Shown piece by piece: positions 45,093 to 55,524 of a stretch of 64,000 bases of DNA. Positions within the stretch are counted from its first letter, which is position 1. The number at the start of each line of letters is the position of its first letter. This DNA comes from Sphingomonas psychrotolerans (GTDB lineage: Bacteria; Pseudomonadota; Alphaproteobacteria; Sphingomonadales; Sphingomonadaceae). Where the stretch lies: positions 4,223,501 to 4,287,500 of the forward strand of contig NZ_CP024923.1 in NCBI RefSeq assembly GCF_002796605.1. The letters run 5' to 3'. The notes below the pieces were generated by a model. That model did no database searches. It saw nothing but the letters and a program-made list of their open reading frames with translations, and was not told the origin of the DNA. Made by a program: the position numbers and the translations under genes.

Positions 45093-46070
45093 ATGATGCG
45101 TGGCTATGCCGTGATTTCCGGCGCGATGATGCTTGCGGCTTGTTCAGGCGGGGGCTCCAACCCGGGATCTGTCGAAACGCCGGCCGCCACCCCCACGCCA
45201 ACCCCCGTCGCCAGCCCGTCACCGACGCCAACGGCCACTCCCGTGAGTTATACCAAGTACGCGGATCTGAGCGGCGACCGTACCTTCGCGTCGTCGTGCA
45301 CGTCGATAATCAACAACCAGACTCCGCCGGGCGTCAACCCGGCCAGCCTGCCTGCTCTCGGCCTTAATCTCGCTTATGCCGCCGCCACGCAGAGCTGGAC
45401 GGTTGGAGGCGACGGCGTGAACCTCGTCTTTGGGCCGGGCGACGTCGACCCCGCGGCTCCCGCAGGCGCGCAATTCTATGCGAAAGCGGGTGCCAGCGGC
45501 ACTGACCGCTTGCGCATCCAGGTTCCGGGGATCGTCGGCGTCGGGCCGCTCGAATATGCTCGGGTAGCATCGGTGCTGACCAACGTCATCGGCCAGACAC
45601 GTACCTACACCTGTATCATCGGCGTCCCCACCCTGGTCACCGACGTGCCCGCTGCCACGAGCGTCACCTATCGTGCCGCATATGGCGGCAGCGTCTATCG
45701 GACCTCGGCGGCTGGCGGTGCGACTGCTAACTATTCGCTCGGCAAGACCGTGGTGACGCTCGGCGCGGATCGCATCACCGGCAAGGTGACGATGAGCCTG
45801 CACCTGATCGGCACACCTTCGGGCGGGGGCGCAGATATCGACTTCGGCACGGTGACCGGCACGGCGGACATAGATCCGGCGACCGGCGGCTATTACGGCC
45901 AAGATTGGACCAGTCCCACGCTCACGGTCCGCTTCGGCCAGTTCAGCGGCCGCTTCTACGGTCCGCAGGGACTCGAAACCGAAGTCGCGGTTTCGCTCAT
46001 CATCGAGGCCTCTGCGAGCGCGCCGCCGTTCACGCTGCACGCCTCGGGCACGGTGGTCGGCATTCGCTGA
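45093..46070 (+). CDS. surface lipoprotein with TbpB-like C-terminal region
   Basis: A 325-aa lipoprotein. The signal ends in MLAACSG, a clear lipobox (Cys17). A Pro/Thr-rich tether (TPTPTPVASPSPTPTATP) follows, then a domain of ~270 residues. Near the C-terminus, GQFSGRFYGPQGLETEVAV resembles the GxFYGPxAxExGG strand of transferrin-binding-protein-like (TbpB) barrels, suggesting an outer-surface beta-barrel domain. GGGGGA lies eight bases before the ATG. No receptor gene is adjacent, so its ligand is unknown. Confidence 0.75.
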   Translation: MMRGYAVISGAMMLAACSGGGSNPGSVETPAATPTPTPVASPSPTPTATPVSYTKYADLSGDRTFASSCTSIINNQTPPGVNPASLPALGLNLAYAAATQSWTVGGDGVNLVFGPGDVDPAAPAGAQFYAKAGASGTDRLRIQVPGIVGVGPLEYARVASVLTNVIGQTRTYTCIIGVPTLVTDVPAATSVTYRAAYGGSVYRTSAAGGATANYSLGKTVVTLGADRITGKVTMSLHLIGTPSGGGADIDFGTVTGTADIDPATGGYYGQDWTSPTLTVRFGQFSGRFYGPQGLETEVAVSLIIEASASAPPFTLHASGTVVGIR

Positions 46071-46091
46071 GCGGAGCCGCGAAGGCCGGGA

Positions 46092-46910
46092 TCAATCGCG
46101 CAGCAGCTCGTTGATCCCGGTCTTGCTCCGCGTCTGCGCGTCGACCGTCTTGACGATCACCGCGCAATACAGCGCCGGCTTGCCCTCGCCACCGCCGATG
46201 CTGCCCGGAACGACCACCGAATAAGGCGGCACATGTCCGCGATGCACTTCGCCGGTCGCGCGGTCGATGATCTTGGTCGAGGCGCCGAGATAGACGCCCA
46301 TCGACAAAACCGCGCCCTCGCCGACGCGGACGCCCTCGGCCACTTCGGCGCGCGCCCCGATGAACGCGCCGTCGCCGATGATCACCGGATCGGCCTGGAG
46401 TGGCTCGAGCACCCCGCCGATCCCGACGCCGCCCGAGAGATGGACGTTCCTGCCGATCTGCGCGCAACTGCCCACCGTCGACCAGGTATCGACCATCGTC
46501 CCTTCGCCGACCCAGGCGCCGATATTGACGAAGCTGGGCATCAGTACCGCGCCCTTCGCGACATGCGCGCCGTGCCGCACGATGCTGCCGGGCACTGCGC
46601 GAAACCCCGCCTCGCGGAACGCTGTCTCACCCCAATTGGCGAATTTCGAAGGCACCTTGTCGAACCAGTTCGCGCCGCCCGGGCCTTCCACGACGACATT
46701 GTCGTTGAGCCGGAAGCTCAGCAGCACCGCCTTTTTGAGCCACTGGTTGACTTGCCAGCCATCCGCGGTCGGCTCGGCTACGCGTGCCGCGCCGCGATCG
46801 AGCAGGTTGAGCGCCTCGGCCACGGCCTCGCGCGCCGCGCCTCGAGTCGCGAAGCCTAGATTTGCCCGGTCCTCCCAGGCAGCGTCGATAGTTGCGGCGA
46901 GGTCGGTCAC
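46092..46910 (-). CDS. dapD: 2,3,4,5-tetrahydropyridine-2,6-dicarboxylate N-succinyltransferase
   Basis: Succinylates tetrahydrodipicolinate in lysine and diaminopimelate synthesis. It is 272 aa with GTG start at 46910, one base after the upstream gene's stop. Left-handed beta-helix hexapeptide repeats are plain, for example [19 protein letters not shown] and [19 protein letters not shown], with [11 protein letters not shown] in the N-terminal domain. Trimeric cytosolic enzyme. Confidence 0.96.
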   Translation of the reverse strand: MTDLAATIDAAWEDRANLGFATRGAAREAVAEALNLLDRGAARVAEPTADGWQVNQWLKKAVLLSFRLNDNVVVEGPGGANWFDKVPSKFANWGETAFREAGFRAVPGSIVRHGAHVAKGAVLMPSFVNIGAWVGEGTMVDTWSTVGSCAQIGRNVHLSGGVGIGGVLEPLQADPVIIGDGAFIGARAEVAEGVRVGEGAVLSMGVYLGASTKIIDRATGEVHRGHVPPYSVVVPGSIGGGEGKPALYCAVIVKTVDAQTRSKTGINELLRD

Positions 46911-46911
46911 G

Positions 46912-47574
46912 TCAGTCCTCCAAAATTTCGTGCAACCAGCGGCCGAGGTCGCTGATGGTATAGTCGATGAAGCTGCGGTCTTCGTCCGGCGTCTGTTCTG
47001 AGCCGTTGTCGATCCACACCGTAGTCATGCCGATCGCCTTGGCGGGCTTGAGATTGCGCGCCATGTCCTCGACGAACAAGCTTTCGGTCGGCTCGAGGCC
47101 ATAAGCGTCGCACAGCCCGCGATAGGCCGAAGGATCGGGCTTGGGGCGATATGCGGTCGCGTGGACGTCGTGGATCGCCTCGAAGGTTTCGGCCAGTCCC
47201 AGCCGGTCGAGCACCTTGCTCGCATAGGGTGCGTCGCCATTGGTGAAGACCAGTTTGCGCCCGGGCAGCCGGGCCAGCGCCTCGATCAGCGGCTCGTTGC
47301 GGGTCAGCACGCTCATGTCGACGTCATGGACGTGGGCCAGATAATGGTGGGGGTCGACGGCGTGTTCGGCCATCAGGCCCGAAAGCGTGGTGCCGTGCGC
47401 ATGGAAATAGCCCTTCTGGATCCGATGCGCCTCCGCGGCATCGCAATTCAGCAGCGTCCGGACATACGCGCCGATCCGCGCGTCTATCATAGCAAAGAGG
47501 TTCGCACTCACCGGATAGAGCGTATTGTCCAGATCGAAGATCCAGTTGCGGATGTGGCCTAGCTCGGAAAGCAT
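46912..47574 (-). CDS. pyrimidine 5'-nucleotidase, HAD superfamily
   Basis: A 220-aa HAD hydrolase of the Sdt1-like pyrimidine 5'-nucleotidase group. Motif I is [11 protein letters not shown] (catalytic Asp pair), motif II is [11 protein letters not shown], the Lys is in [12 protein letters not shown], and motif IV is [18 protein letters not shown]. Upstream of dapD with a one-base gap, so the two are co-transcribed; a functional link to lysine synthesis is not evident. Confidence 0.9.
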   Translation of the reverse strand: MLSELGHIRNWIFDLDNTLYPVSANLFAMIDARIGAYVRTLLNCDAAEAHRIQKGYFHAHGTTLSGLMAEHAVDPHHYLAHVHDVDMSVLTRNEPLIEALARLPGRKLVFTNGDAPYASKVLDRLGLAETFEAIHDVHATAYRPKPDPSAYRGLCDAYGLEPTESLFVEDMARNLKPAKAIGMTTVWIDNGSEQTPDEDRSFIDYTISDLGRWLHEILED

Positions 47575-47696
47575 CGGACCGGGGCTCTACGGAGTGGACG
47601 CCAGTGCCGCAAGGCGGCAGGGGAGATTATGGTTAAGTGACGGTAAAGGCAGAAAAACATATCTGCGCTACCGTGCATCTCGAACAGGATGAACCG

Positions 47697-50060
47697 ATGC
47701 GGGCACTTATCGATGCGCGTTTGATGCGAACCGTTGCGATTGGCGGCCTGCTGGCGCTCGGCGCTTGCGGCGGCGGCGGGGGCGGAGGCAGCCATCCCGC
47801 TCCGCTCCCCGCGCCGGCGCCGACGCCCGCTCCCGTACCGACGCCCACTCCGGTTCCAACGCCGACCCCAACGCCGGGCGCGAACTACGATACCGCCGAA
47901 TATCGCGCGACCGCGGGCGCGCTCTCGATGAACGCGCTCACTGCCTATGATCATGGCGGCACCGGCGCCGGCATCGGGGTCGGCGTGATCGACAGCGGCA
48001 TCGACCTGCAGAGCGCCGAGTTCGGCGATTGCTCGGGCGGGATCGGCACGGGCACCTGCCGTATCGCGGGGGCCTCGATTGCCGCGGCCGGCAACAGCAC
48101 GATCGACGATGAGGGCGGTCACGGTACTGCCGTGGCCTTCACGATCGCCGGACGGCGCAACGATGCCGGAACGCACGGAGTCGCCTTCAATGCCCAGCTC
48201 ATCGTCGCCCGCGCCGACACGCCCGGCAGTTGCGCCACCGAAAATGCTAGCGACCCCGACAGCGGCTGCAGCTTCGGCGACAATGCCATCGCCGCCGGTC
48301 TTGACGCTGCCCGCGCCGGCGGCGCGCGCGTGGTCAACATCTCGCTCGGCGGCGACCCGCCCAATAGCCGACTGCTTCAGGCGATCGGCAACGCCACCGC
48401 GGCGGGGATCGTCATCGTCATCTCCGCCGGCAATGACGGCGACAAGCCCGAGGGCGTCAATCCCGACCCGTTCGCGGCCGGCGCCGCGGCGAGCGCAGGC
48501 GCGCGCGGGCTGGTGATCATCGCCGGCTCGGTAGGCACTACCGATCAGATTTCGAGCTTCAGCAACCGTGCCGGGACGGGGGCAGCCACCTATCTTACTG
48601 CCGTGGGCGAGCGCGTCCGCGCACCGGACCAGAACAACGCGGCGATGCTCTGGTCGGGCACGTCCTTCTCCGCGCCGCAGATCGCCGGCGCCGTGGCGCT
48701 GCTCGCCCAGGCCTTTCCCAACCTGACCGGCGCGCAGATCGTTCAGTTGCTCTATGCCACTGCCCGTGACGCCGGCGCCGCGGGTGTCGACCCGGTCTAT
48801 GGTCGCGGCGTGCTCGATCTCACCCGCGCCTTCCAGCCGGTGGGCACGACCTCTTTGGCCGGATCGACCGGCGTGGTCTCCGCTGGCATCAACGGCGCCC
48901 TATCCGGGCCGATGGGCGACGCCAGCCAAGGGCCGCTCGGCGCCGTGGTACTCGACTCGTTCGATCGCGCCTTCGCGACCGAGCTCGCCCGGTCGATCGT
49001 CCGCCAGGGCCCGGCCCGCCGGCTTCCCGCACTGATGGCGACGCGCCAGCGCAGCTTCTCGGCGGGTGTCCGTAACCTCAGCGTCGCTGTTTCGCTCGTG
49101 CCGACCCGCGATTCGATCCGGATCGAGCGGCTCGGCATCGGCAGCCGCGATGCCGGCGTCGCGCGGATGCTCGCGGCCACGGTGAGCGGCAGGCTCGGCA
49201 GCAAGGCGCAGTTCGCGATCGGCGCGTCGGAGACCGGCAATACGCTGACCGCGCGGCTCGCCGGCCGCGACGAACCCGCTTTCCTCGTCGCGCGCGATCC
49301 GCTGCACAGCGCGGGCTTCGACGTCGACGTCACCGGATCGGTCGCGGTGCGCCAGTCGTTCGGGGCCTGGGGCGTCAGCCTCGCGCAGGAGCAGGGCCAG
49401 GTGCTCAGCCGGCGCGACACGCCGTTCGCAGCGCTCAGATGGGACGCGCAGCGTTCGGGCTATTGGCGCACTACGCTCGGACTCGACCGCAGCTTCGGCA
49501 AGCTGCGCGCCGGCCTGTCGCTGACCCGGCTCAGCGAGCGCGACACGGTGCTCGGTGCGCGCTTCAGCGGCGGGCTCGGTGCGGCGCGGGCCGGCAGTAA
49601 TTTCGTCGACGTAGGGCTGCGCTACGATATGGGGGCGGGCTGGTCGCTCGGTGGCTCGATGCGCCAGGGCTGGACGAGCGCCAGGCTGCGCAGTGGGGTG
49701 CAGGGCGGCGGACTCATTCGCACCAACGCCTTTGCCGCCGATATCGGCAAGGACGGAATCTTCGCCGCGGGGGACAGTCTCGGCTTCCGGATCGCCCAGC
49801 CGTTGCGCGTGGCGCGCGGCGGGATCGGGATCGCGCTGCCCGCCGACTGGGACTATTCGACGATGGCGGTCAGCGCCTGGGACAAGGGCTTCATCAATCT
49901 CGCGCCCGAAGGCCGCGAAGTGGATTACGAGCTGCGCTACAGCTGGCCGCTGCTCGGCGGCGATCTGAGCAGCAACCTGTTCCTGCGCCGCAATCCCGGG
50001 AATTATGCGTCCTTCCCGAGCGACAAGGGCGGTGCGGTGCGGTTGACCCTGGGGTTCTGA
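47697..50060 (+). CDS. S8 (subtilisin) family lipoprotein protease with probable C-terminal autotransporter-like barrel
   Basis: A 787-aa secreted protease. ATG 47697 follows AGGA and gives a lipoprotein signal ending LALGACGGG (Cys24), then poly-Gly and a PTPTP-rich tether. The subtilase domain has its triad: Asp in [10 protein letters not shown], His in [10 protein letters not shown], Ser in [16 protein letters not shown]. From about residue 400 the sequence becomes beta-rich with alternating aromatic strands and ends VRLTLGF, like outer-membrane barrels. Combination of lipidation and barrel suggests cell-surface display. ATG 47637 and 47724 are alternatives. Substrate unknown. Confidence 0.88.
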   Translation: MRALIDARLMRTVAIGGLLALGACGGGGGGGSHPAPLPAPAPTPAPVPTPTPVPTPTPTPGANYDTAEYRATAGALSMNALTAYDHGGTGAGIGVGVIDSGIDLQSAEFGDCSGGIGTGTCRIAGASIAAAGNSTIDDEGGHGTAVAFTIAGRRNDAGTHGVAFNAQLIVARADTPGSCATENASDPDSGCSFGDNAIAAGLDAARAGGARVVNISLGGDPPNSRLLQAIGNATAAGIVIVISAGNDGDKPEGVNPDPFAAGAAASAGARGLVIIAGSVGTTDQISSFSNRAGTGAATYLTAVGERVRAPDQNNAAMLWSGTSFSAPQIAGAVALLAQAFPNLTGAQIVQLLYATARDAGAAGVDPVYGRGVLDLTRAFQPVGTTSLAGSTGVVSAGINGALSGPMGDASQGPLGAVVLDSFDRAFATELARSIVRQGPARRLPALMATRQRSFSAGVRNLSVAVSLVPTRDSIRIERLGIGSRDAGVARMLAATVSGRLGSKAQFAIGASETGNTLTARLAGRDEPAFLVARDPLHSAGFDVDVTGSVAVRQSFGAWGVSLAQEQGQVLSRRDTPFAALRWDAQRSGYWRTTLGLDRSFGKLRAGLSLTRLSERDTVLGARFSGGLGAARAGSNFVDVGLRYDMGAGWSLGGSMRQGWTSARLRSGVQGGGLIRTNAFAADIGKDGIFAAGDSLGFRIAQPLRVARGGIGIALPADWDYSTMAVSAWDKGFINLAPEGREVDYELRYSWPLLGGDLSSNLFLRRNPGNYASFPSDKGGAVRLTLGF

Positions 50061-50154
50061 CGGCCCAGATCGTCACCCGTCCAACAACCTTCTTGCCCGC
50101 CTGAAAGCAAAGCTTCGGCTGGCGTGGCGCCGTCGCACCACCCATCTCCGGGTG

Positions 50155-51141
50155 ATGACCGCTTATTCCCTCCTCGACCTCGTTCCCATCGTTCAGGGCG
50201 GCACTGCCGGCCAGGCGCTCGCCAATGCCGCCGATCTTGCGCGTCACGCCGAGACGCTGGGCTTCACGCGCTATTGGGTCGCCGAGCATCACGGGATGGA
50301 AGGCATCGCCAGCGCCGCCACCGCAGTGGTGATCGCGCATGTCGGCGCTGCGACTTCGACGATCCGAATCGGGGCAGGGGGGATCATGCTCCCCAACCAT
50401 TCGCCGCTGCAAGTCGCCGAGCAGTTCGGCACGCTCGACGCGCTGTTCCCCGGCCGGGTCGATCTCGGCCTTGGCCGCGCGCCGGGTTCGGACCAGCGGG
50501 TTTCGGCGGCGATCCGGCGCGGGATGGGCGGCGACGGCAGTGAATTCCCGCAGGATGTGGTCGAGCTGCAGAGCTATTTCGCCGATGACGGCAGGACCGG
50601 CATCCGTGCCACGCCGGGTGCTGGTGCCGACGTGAAGCTGTGGATCCTCGGCTCGAGCCTGTTCGGCGCACAGCTCGCGGCGGCGCTGGGCCTGCCTTAT
50701 GCCTTCGCCTCGCATTTCGCACCGGGGCTGCTCGACGAGGCCGGCGATGTCTATCGCCGCAACTTCCGGCCCTCGGCGGTGCTGGAGAAGCCGCATTTGA
50801 TGCTCGGCTTCAACGTCTTCGGCGCAGCGACCGACGACGAGGCCGAATATCTCGCCAGTTCGCAGCAACAGGCCTTCGTCGCGATCCGCACGGGCAAGGG
50901 CATCCAGCTGCCCCCGCCAGTGCGCGGTTATCGCGAGACCCTCGGTGGGCAAGGCAATGCGATGCTCGAGCAGGTGCTGTCGGCCAGCGCGATCGGCGGT
51001 CCAGCCAAGGTGCGCGAGCAGCTTGCCGCCTTCCTCGCGCGCACCGGCGCCGACGAGTTGATCCTGACCAGCGCGATGTTCGATCACGACGCGCGCAGGA
51101 AGAGCCTGACGATCGCGGCAGAGGCGATGCAGTCGCTCTAG
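50155..51141 (+). CDS. LLM class flavin-dependent oxidoreductase, MsnO8-like
   Basis: A 328-aa luciferase-like monooxygenase. [19 protein letters not shown] is the start characteristic of the MsnO8 group; [35 protein letters not shown] and [11 protein letters not shown] are standard. ATG 50155 is preferred over GTG 50152. The stop overlaps the convergent sensor kinase stop by four bases (CTAG). Substrate not predictable. Confidence 0.93.
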   Translation: MTAYSLLDLVPIVQGGTAGQALANAADLARHAETLGFTRYWVAEHHGMEGIASAATAVVIAHVGAATSTIRIGAGGIMLPNHSPLQVAEQFGTLDALFPGRVDLGLGRAPGSDQRVSAAIRRGMGGDGSEFPQDVVELQSYFADDGRTGIRATPGAGADVKLWILGSSLFGAQLAAALGLPYAFASHFAPGLLDEAGDVYRRNFRPSAVLEKPHLMLGFNVFGAATDDEAEYLASSQQQAFVAIRTGKGIQLPPPVRGYRETLGGQGNAMLEQVLSASAIGGPAKVREQLAAFLARTGADELILTSAMFDHDARRKSLTIAAEAMQSL

Positions 51142-52592
51142 CTCGCCGCGGGCAGCCGCAACCGCACGAGCAGTCCGCCAAGATCCTCGCTCTCCTCGAG
51201 GCTGACCGTGCCGTCATAGATCTCCGCCACGTCGCGAACGATGGCGAGGCCCAGCCCGGTGCCCGGCTTGCCGCTGTCGAGCCGCACGCCGCGATCGAAG
51301 ATGCGGATGCGGTCGGCCTCGGGAATACCGGTACCGTCATCCTCGACGAGGATCTCGACGAACCCCGCCTCGACCCGCGCCGTGACGAACACGCTGCCGC
51401 CGCCATATTTGGCGGCGTTTTCGACAAGATTGCCGAGCAGATCGTCGAGGTCCTGCCGCTCGATATGCGCGATCAGATCCTTCTGGCCGTCCACGTCGAG
51501 ACGGACATTGGGGTAGAGCCGTCCCACCGCGCGCTCGACTGCCTCGATCGAGGGCCAGACATGCGCGCGGCTGTGCGCGCTGCCCCGCCGGCCCACGGCG
51601 CGGGCGCGCGCGAGATGGTGGTCGATCTGGCGGCGCATCGTGCGCGCCTCGCGGATGATGGTGGGGGCGAGGTCTTCCTGCCCGGCGGCAGCGGCGTTCA
51701 TGATCACGCTCAGCGGAGTCTTGAGGGCATGGGCGAGGTTGCCGGCGTGGCGCCGCGCCTCCTCGGCCTGCCGGTCGTTATGTTCGACCAGCGCGTTCAA
51801 TTCCTCGACCATCGGCGCGATCTCCGCCGGCATGCGGTCCTCGATCCGTTTGGCCTTGCCCGCGCGGAGCCGCGCGATCTCGGAGCGCACCTTGCGCAGC
51901 GGTAGCAGCCCGTACCAGGTCTGCAGCCCGACCATCACGATCAGTCCGAGCCCGAGCAGCACGAAGCTGCGCACCAGCGTCCGCCGCAGCGTGGCGATCT
52001 GCGCGTCCAGCCCGTCGCGGCTCTGCGCCACCTGGAATTTCCAGCGAATCGGCGAGCCCGGCAGCTTGAGGTCGCGCTCGGCGACGCGCAGCATCTGGTT
52101 GTTGGGATCGTTGGGGTCGCGGTCCTTGCGCGGGGTTTTGTCGACGAACTCGTCGCTGTCGTAGATGTGGAGTTCGCGGTCGTCGTGGCGCTGGTTCACA
52201 CGCAGCCGCCGGTCCCACAGCGAGCGCGACGGGAAGGGATCGAACCCGTTGCCGCTGATCTGCCAATAGGCGCCCGAGCCGGGCTCGAGGAAACGCTGGT
52301 CGGCGAGCTCGCGGTTGAGCACCACCTCGCCACCCGGTCCCAGCTCGGCCGAGACGATCATCGAGGTCAGCAGATAATCGAGCTGCTCGTCGAAATTGCG
52401 CGTGATCGCGGTCGTCAGCACCCGGTCGAGCGCGACGCCGCCGCCGACCAGCAGGACGAAGATCCATGCGCTGGCGATCAGGATCATCCGCCGGCTCACC
52501 GAACCGGTCGCGCGGGGCGCATAGTAACGGGGCTGCGGTTCGGCCGCCTCGTCGTTCACAGGGGACGGGACGCTGTCCCCGGATGTATCCAT
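51138..52592 (-). CDS. sensor histidine kinase
   Basis: Membrane-bound two-component kinase, 484 aa. Two helices (residues ~33-58 and ~205-230) flank a ~145-residue periplasmic sensor. The phosphoacceptor His is in [16 protein letters not shown] box in [15 protein letters not shown] boxes in [13 protein letters not shown] and [12 protein letters not shown]. It starts one base after the response regulator stop. Signal unknown; the PepSY protein upstream may take part in sensing. Confidence 0.93.
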   Translation of the reverse strand: MDTSGDSVPSPVNDEAAEPQPRYYAPRATGSVSRRMILIASAWIFVLLVGGGVALDRVLTTAITRNFDEQLDYLLTSMIVSAELGPGGEVVLNRELADQRFLEPGSGAYWQISGNGFDPFPSRSLWDRRLRVNQRHDDRELHIYDSDEFVDKTPRKDRDPNDPNNQMLRVAERDLKLPGSPIRWKFQVAQSRDGLDAQIATLRRTLVRSFVLLGLGLIVMVGLQTWYGLLPLRKVRSEIARLRAGKAKRIEDRMPAEIAPMVEELNALVEHNDRQAEEARRHAGNLAHALKTPLSVIMNAAAAGQEDLAPTIIREARTMRRQIDHHLARARAVGRRGSAHSRAHVWPSIEAVERAVGRLYPNVRLDVDGQKDLIAHIERQDLDDLLGNLVENAAKYGGGSVFVTARVEAGFVEILVEDDGTGIPEADRIRIFDRGVRLDSGKPGTGLGLAIVRDVAEIYDGTVSLEESEDLGGLLVRLRLPAAS

Positions 52593-52593
52593 C

Positions 52594-53262
52594 TCAGGCG
52601 TCCGCGGGTTCCTCGAGGCTGTAGCCCAGCCCCCGGATGGTGGTGATCACGTCGGCGCCGAGCTTTTTGCGGATGCGCGTGACGAAGACTTCGATGGTGT
52701 TCGAATCGCGGTCGAAATCCTGATCGTAGATATGCTCGATCAGCTCGGTGCGGCTGACCACCTTGCCCTTGTGGTGGAGCAGGTAGCTGAGCAATTTATA
52801 TTCCTGCGCAGTGAGCTTCACCGGCTCGCCGGCCTTGGTGACCTTGCCGCTACGGGTATCGAGGCGGATGTCGCCCGCGATCAACTCGGCCGAGGCATTA
52901 CCCGAGGCGCGGCGGATCAGCGCGCGCAGGCGGGCGATCAGTTCCTCGGTCTGGAACGGCTTGGCGACATAGTCATCGGCGCCGGCATCGAGCCCTGCCA
53001 CCTTGTCCGACCAGCTGTCGCGCGCGGTGAGCACCAGCACCGGAGTGGTCTTGCCTTCCTTGCGCCAGCGATCGAGCACGGTGAGCCCGTCGATCTCGGG
53101 CAGGCCGAGATCGAGGATCACTGCGTCATATTGCTCGGTGGAGCCGAGGAAATGGCCCTCCTCGCCATCGGTGGCGAGATCGACCGCATAGCCCGCGCCC
53201 TCCAGCGCATTGCGGAGCTGCTGTCCGAGATTGGGTTCGTCCTCGACGATCAATAGTCGCAT
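52594..53262 (-). CDS. OmpR/PhoP family response regulator
   Basis: A 222-aa regulator. The receiver has the acidic pair in IVEDEPN, the phosphoacceptor Asp in AVILDLGLPEIDG, and the Lys in YVAKPF. The winged-helix output domain has LTAQEYKLLSYLLHH and IEVFVTRIRKKL, and ends RGLGYSLEEP. Cognate partner of the kinase directly downstream. Confidence 0.95.
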   Translation of the reverse strand: MRLLIVEDEPNLGQQLRNALEGAGYAVDLATDGEEGHFLGSTEQYDAVILDLGLPEIDGLTVLDRWRKEGKTTPVLVLTARDSWSDKVAGLDAGADDYVAKPFQTEELIARLRALIRRASGNASAELIAGDIRLDTRSGKVTKAGEPVKLTAQEYKLLSYLLHHKGKVVSRTELIEHIYDQDFDRDSNTIEVFVTRIRKKLGADVITTIRGLGYSLEEPADA

Positions 53263-53295
53263 GCCTTGGTCCCTGTGCCCTTGCTTTGCCGGCGT

Positions 53296-53604
53296 TCAAT
53301 CGCCCGTGCGTCGGATAATGTTGCCCGTCCGCCCGTCCGCATCCACCCAGATCACCGATCCATTGCGCAGGAATTTGAGCGTGTAAATGTCCGTTGCAGG
53401 ATCGTAATCGAATCCGAGATACTGCGCCCCCGGCATGCGGGGGACGACGCGGCGTTCGATTTCGCGCACCGGCAGATTTTGGCCCTTCAGCCGGCGCTGG
53501 CTGGCGGCTTCCTGATTGCTGTCCTGCGCATGCGCCGCGACGCTCCCGACCAGCGAGAGGGCAGCCAGACACGCGCAGAAAACAGGCTTAACCAGCATCT
53601 TCAT
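53296..53604 (-). CDS. PepSY domain periplasmic protein
   Basis: A 102-aa exported protein. Signal peptide ends AAHAQ near residue 26. The mature part is a single PepSY-like domain: VREIERRVVPRMPGAQYLG then FDYDPATDIYTLKFLRNGSVIWVD in strand order. It is 33 bases ahead of the response regulator and in the same direction, making a PepSY-RR-HK operon. Such small proteins are thought to modulate or report to the kinase. ATG 53604 is chosen for the signal peptide. Confidence 0.85.
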   Translation of the reverse strand: MKMLVKPVFCACLAALSLVGSVAAHAQDSNQEAASQRRLKGQNLPVREIERRVVPRMPGAQYLGFDYDPATDIYTLKFLRNGSVIWVDADGRTGNIIRRTGD

Positions 53605-53702
53605 GCGTCTGGCATAGGGGTCGGCCATTGAATAGCCCCTGAACGCGACCGTCAGCAGCGCGCAACTTGCGGCGGGGGCACAGGCCCCCTAGGTGGCCGG
53701 CC

Positions 53703-55478
53703 ATGGCTGCACCTGTACTTGCATATGAGGGCCTCGGGCTGATCCAGGGCTCGGGCTGGCTGTTCCGCGAACTCGACCTCTATATCGGCGAGCGCGACCG
53801 GCTCGCGTTGATCGGGCGAAACGGCGCGGGCAAGTCGACTCTGCTCCGCCTGATCGCCGGGCGGATCGATTCGGACGAGGGCCGCCGCACGATCGTGCCC
53901 GGCACGCATGTCGTGCTGCTCGAGCAGGATCCGCAGGTCACCGGGTTCGACACGCTGCTCGATTTCGTGCTGGCGGGCGACGATGCGCCCGAGCGCTACG
54001 AAGCCGAAGCCATCGCCGACCAGCTCGGCATCGATCTCAGCCGCGAGGCGGCGACTGCCTCGGGCGGCGAGCGCCGTCGCGCCGCGATCGCGCGTGCGCT
54101 GGCGCAGAACCCCGACGTGCTGTTGATGGACGAGCCGACCAACCATCTCGACATCGCGGCGATCGACTGGCTCGAGAACTGGCTGAGCCGCTACAATGGC
54201 GCGTTCATTGCGATCAGCCACGATCGGACTTTCCTCACGCGGTTGACCCGGCAAACCCTGTGGCTCGATCGCGGCGCGATTCGCCGCGCCGAGATCGGTT
54301 TCGGCGGGTTCGAGGCGTGGACTGAAACCGTCTATGCCGAGGAGGAGCGCAATGCGCAGAAGCTCGACGCCAGGTTGAAGATCGAGGAGCATTGGCTGCT
54401 GCGCGGCGTCACCGGGCGGCGGCGGCGGAACCAGGGCCGGCTGACCAAGCTCAAGGAGATGCGCGCCGAACGCGCCGCGATGATGGGCCCCCAGGGCGCC
54501 GCCAAGCTCGCGATCGGATCGGACGGCGCGCAGACCAAGGTGGTGATCGACGCAAAGAACATCACCAAGCGCTTCGGCGACCGCGAGATCATCAAGGATT
54601 TGACGCTCCGGATCACCAAGGGGGACCGGGTCGGGGTGGTCGGCCGGAACGGCGCGGGCAAGACCACCTTGCTCAAGCTGCTCACCGGCGAACTTGCCCC
54701 CGACGAAGGCAGCGTACGGCTGGCCAAGACGCTCGACGAAGTGATCATCGATCAGCAACGCAGCCTGATGGATCCGGCGAAGACGGTGCGCGACGTACTG
54801 ACCCAGGGCGGCGAATGGATCGAAGTGCTCGGCGTCAGGAAGCATATCCACGGCTATTTGAAGGAGTTCCTGTTCGAACCCAATCTCGCCGACGCGAAGA
54901 TCGGCACGCTCTCGGGCGGCGAGCGTTCGCGGCTGCTGCTCGCGCGCGAGTTCGCGCGGCCGTCGAACCTGCTGGTACTCGACGAGCCGACCAACGATCT
55001 CGATCTCGAGACGTTGGATCTGCTCCAGGAAGTCATCGCCGACTATGAAGGCACCGTGCTGATCGTCAGTCACGACCGCGACTTTCTCGACCGGACCGTG
55101 ACAGTGACGCTGGGGCTCGACGGCAGCGGCAAGGTCGATGTGGTGGCGGGTGGCTATGCCGATTGGGAAGCGCGCCGTACCTCGCGGGCGGAGCCGAAGA
55201 AGGCGGCGTCGAAGCCTGCCGCGGCTGCGCCCAAAGCGAAGGCGACCAAGCTCAGCTATAAGGACCAGCGCGATTACGATCTGCTGCCGAAGCGGATCGA
55301 GGAGATCGAGGCGCAGATCGCGAGGGACGAGGCGGCGATGGCGGATCCCGAACTCTACACCCGCGATCCGGGCAAGTTCGCCAGATTGAGCGACGGGATC
55401 GGCAAGCTCCGCGACGAGAAGGACGCGGCGGAGATGCGCTGGCTGGAGTTGGCCGAGCAGGTCGAGGCACTGGGCTGA
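53703..55478 (+). CDS. uup: ABC-F family ATPase (Uup-like)
   Basis: Soluble twin-ATPase, 591 aa. Two Walker A motifs GRNGAGKST and GRNGAGKTT, two signatures (ASGGERRRAAIARAL and LSGGERSRLLLAREF), and Walker B DEPTNHLD / DEPTNDLD. No membrane domain. The C-terminal ~75 residues (SYKDQRDYDLLPKRIEEIE on) form the coiled coil typical of Uup. Such proteins act on ribosomes or DNA structures. Start 53703 matches the family N-terminus. Confidence 0.92.
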   Translation: MAAPVLAYEGLGLIQGSGWLFRELDLYIGERDRLALIGRNGAGKSTLLRLIAGRIDSDEGRRTIVPGTHVVLLEQDPQVTGFDTLLDFVLAGDDAPERYEAEAIADQLGIDLSREAATASGGERRRAAIARALAQNPDVLLMDEPTNHLDIAAIDWLENWLSRYNGAFIAISHDRTFLTRLTRQTLWLDRGAIRRAEIGFGGFEAWTETVYAEEERNAQKLDARLKIEEHWLLRGVTGRRRRNQGRLTKLKEMRAERAAMMGPQGAAKLAIGSDGAQTKVVIDAKNITKRFGDREIIKDLTLRITKGDRVGVVGRNGAGKTTLLKLLTGELAPDEGSVRLAKTLDEVIIDQQRSLMDPAKTVRDVLTQGGEWIEVLGVRKHIHGYLKEFLFEPNLADAKIGTLSGGERSRLLLAREFARPSNLLVLDEPTNDLDLETLDLLQEVIADYEGTVLIVSHDRDFLDRTVTVTLGLDGSGKVDVVAGGYADWEARRTSRAEPKKAASKPAAAAPKAKATKLSYKDQRDYDLLPKRIEEIEAQIARDEAAMADPELYTRDPGKFARLSDGIGKLRDEKDAAEMRWLELAEQVEALG

Positions 55479-55524
55479 CCGACAGCGTCGCGTTTCGCGA
55501 TGCGACCCTACGTAGCAGCTTGTG

